Part shown: positions 23,181 through 24,304 of the stretch, one piece after another
How the letters are laid out: each line of letters opens with the position of its first letter
Position numbering within the stretch: the first letter of the stretch is position 1
Source: JAVWGW01 sp036651575
GTDB lineage: Bacteria; Actinomycetota; Coriobacteriia; Coriobacteriales; Eggerthellaceae
Assembly: GCA_036651575.1 (NCBI GenBank)
Contig: JAVVXN010000022.1
Span: 1-24,304 of the forward strand
DNA: 24,304 nt
Direction: 5' to 3'
Position numbers and translations under genes: made by a program
The notes under the pieces: model-generated
Seen by the model: the letters and a program-made list of their open reading frames with translations, nothing else
Databases searched by the model: none
What the model was told of the DNA's origin: nothing

Positions 23181-24125
23181 ATGCAGCACCACGAACCCGA
23201 AGAAGGCCCGGCACTCACCCGCGAATACGTGGAGTCTCGCCGCACAAACGACGCCACATCTTTCCCGATTACGGGTGAGCAAAAGCCTTACGGTGCAGAT
23301 CCGCACGCCCCTGCACGGGGTTTTACCCTGCACATCCTCGCAAGCGGCAGCAAAGGAAACGCGGCTATTGTGAGCTTTGGAGATACCGCGATATTGATCG
23401 ATTGCGGTATCTCCAAACGCGACTTTTTCAAACGATGCGAACAGGTTGCCTTCGACCCCACCACCCTTTCGGCAATTCTTGTCACCCACGAGCACAGCGA
23501 CCACACCAAAGGACTTGGCGTCGTCATGCGTGGCCTTGCAAAACTAACGGTGCATCCGGCGCTTTATACGACGAGTGCCATCGTAGCCGCATCGGCTCCC
23601 ATCCGGGAAATCGAACCGCTTGTTACCCTTCATCGCGTTGCTACGCGCGATGACTTTTTCGTGGAAAACGTGCACATCATAAGTTTTCCCACCTCGCACG
23701 ATAGCGTCGAGTCGATGGGCTTTCGCTTTGAAGCCTCCCTGTCAAACGATTGCAAACCCGACGCCTTGGGCTATGTGACCGACACCGGCTTTCTTTCAGA
23801 TGAGGCGCTATCGATGCTACGGGATTGCCGACTGATGGCCCTTGAAAGCAACCACGATCCCCACCTGCTCGAAATCGGACCCTACCCTTCCGCACTCAAA
23901 CGTCGGGTTGCCGGAAATGAAGGCCATCTATCAAACGAGCAGGCCGCTGCCGCACTCGAATCACTTTTAGGCAACCGTCTTGAACAGGTCGCGGGAATGC
24001 ACCTATCGGAAACCAACAATCTTCCGCGCTACTGCGAAACCGCCCTCACCGATGTCCTCGCACGCAACTGCCACGCTGCCCGCATGTGGCCAGCAAGCCA
24101 ACACAGGCCGCTTACCCTGCACTAA
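23181..24125 (+). CDS. Metallo-beta-lactamase-fold hydrolase, WalJ/YycJ type
   Basis: The 314-aa cytoplasmic protein has an MBL fold starting near residue 48 with LHILASGSKGNAAIV and AILIDCGISK. The metal motif is THEHSDHTKGL, and SFPTSHDSVESMGF, GYVTDTGF, ALESNHD and GHLSNEQAA follow. This series is characteristic of WalJ (YycJ/VicX), a presumed DNA-processing or cell-wall-linked hydrolase often found next to walRK. Here no walR or walK is adjacent. The N-terminus carries about 47 extra polar residues (MQHHEPEEGPAL...), unlike the usual form. The ATG at 23181 has AGAGGA just upstream. A later start would have to be a non-ATG codon; none looks better. Confidence 0.85.
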   Translation: MQHHEPEEGPALTREYVESRRTNDATSFPITGEQKPYGADPHAPARGFTLHILASGSKGNAAIVSFGDTAILIDCGISKRDFFKRCEQVAFDPTTLSAILVTHEHSDHTKGLGVVMRGLAKLTVHPALYTTSAIVAASAPIREIEPLVTLHRVATRDDFFVENVHIISFPTSHDSVESMGFRFEASLSNDCKPDALGYVTDTGFLSDEALSMLRDCRLMALESNHDPHLLEIGPYPSALKRRVAGNEGHLSNEQAAAALESLLGNRLEQVAGMHLSETNNLPRYCETALTDVLARNCHAARMWPASQHRPLTLH

Positions 24126-24170
24126 CCCGCCACAACCGCCGCCCCCTACCGCACAGTATGCAGCTTCCCC

Positions 24171-24304
24171 TCAACGCAGTTGCGCAGTATAGACATCCTG
24201 AACTTTTTCTTCCGTAGACCCCGGCGCTAAAGAACCCACGACGCGCTGTTCAAACATGCTATCAATCGTCTTTTTGAGCATGATGTGGGTATAGTTCCAG
24301 AAAG
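24171..24304 (-). CDS. C-terminal end of an unidentified protein
   Basis: On the minus strand an open frame enters from the right edge and ends at a TGA (24171-24173). The last 43 residues read FWNYTHIMLKKTIDSMFEQ then RVVGSLAPGSTEEKVQDVYT and AQLR. The composition looks like real coding sequence, and it converges with the WalJ-like gene across a 45-base gap with no terminator. I do not recognise the family, and most of the gene is outside the window. Confidence 0.5.
   Translation of the reverse strand, partial: FWNYTHIMLKKTIDSMFEQRVVGSLAPGSTEEKVQDVYTAQLR

Noticed and set aside
1..24304. Mobile element, prophage or CRISPR content
   Set aside because: No transposase, integrase, phage gene, tRNA-flanked repeats or regularly spaced repeats were seen, and codon use looks even throughout.

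Overview
The window looks like a stretch of an anaerobic or facultative actinobacterium, most likely Coriobacteriia (Eggerthellaceae-like). The pointers are moderate-to-high GC, strong AGGAGG-type ribosome sites, a pyruvate:ferredoxin oxidoreductase, a Tat-exported lipoprotein DMSO-reductase-family enzyme with its ferredoxin subunit and TorD-type chaperone, and a Tat-type lipoprotein binding protein. A medium-GC genus such as Cryptobacterium would fit, but the genus is a guess from gene content, not an identification.

Left part (1-11.3 kb). On the minus strand the window opens with the 3' neighbour of porG, the start of porD, giving the gamma and delta subunits of pyruvate/2-oxoacid:ferredoxin oxidoreductase. 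A 405-bp divergent spacer separates them from a plus-strand locus read as sialic acid (Neu5Ac) uptake and catabolism. It encodes a peptide-family ABC importer (binding protein, permease, a permease-ATPase fusion, and a second ATPase), closed by a clear intrinsic terminator. A good sigma70-type promoter then precedes nanA-nanK-nanE (lyase, ManNAc kinase, ManNAc-6-P epimerase). nagB-nagA converge from the minus strand and overlap nanE by 4 bases. Together these genes take Neu5Ac to fructose-6-phosphate plus pyruvate, and the pyruvate could feed the neighbouring oxidoreductase. No sialidase and no NanR-type regulator lies in the window.

Middle part (11.3-20.3 kb, all minus strand). In transcription order this holds dmsA, dmsB, a TorD-like chaperone, a histidine kinase whose extracellular domain has a c-type haem motif (Tll0287/DUF3365-like), its OmpR-type response regulator, and a large GT-C-like membrane protein. 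The layout suggests a redox- or electron-acceptor-sensing two-component system controlling an anaerobic reductase. The reductase has no DmsC-type membrane anchor; its catalytic subunit instead has a lipobox.

Right part (20.3-24.3 kb). It holds a stand-alone adenylate kinase gene, a DMT-family (EamA) transporter, a divergently read short-chain dehydrogenase, a WalJ/YycJ-type metallo-beta-lactamase-fold protein, and the C-terminal end of an unidentified minus-strand gene. Several strong inverted repeats and hairpins lie between genes: 2806-2835, 16749-16790, 20248-20294 and 20988-21015. There is no tRNA, rRNA, CRISPR array, insertion sequence or phage gene that I can see.
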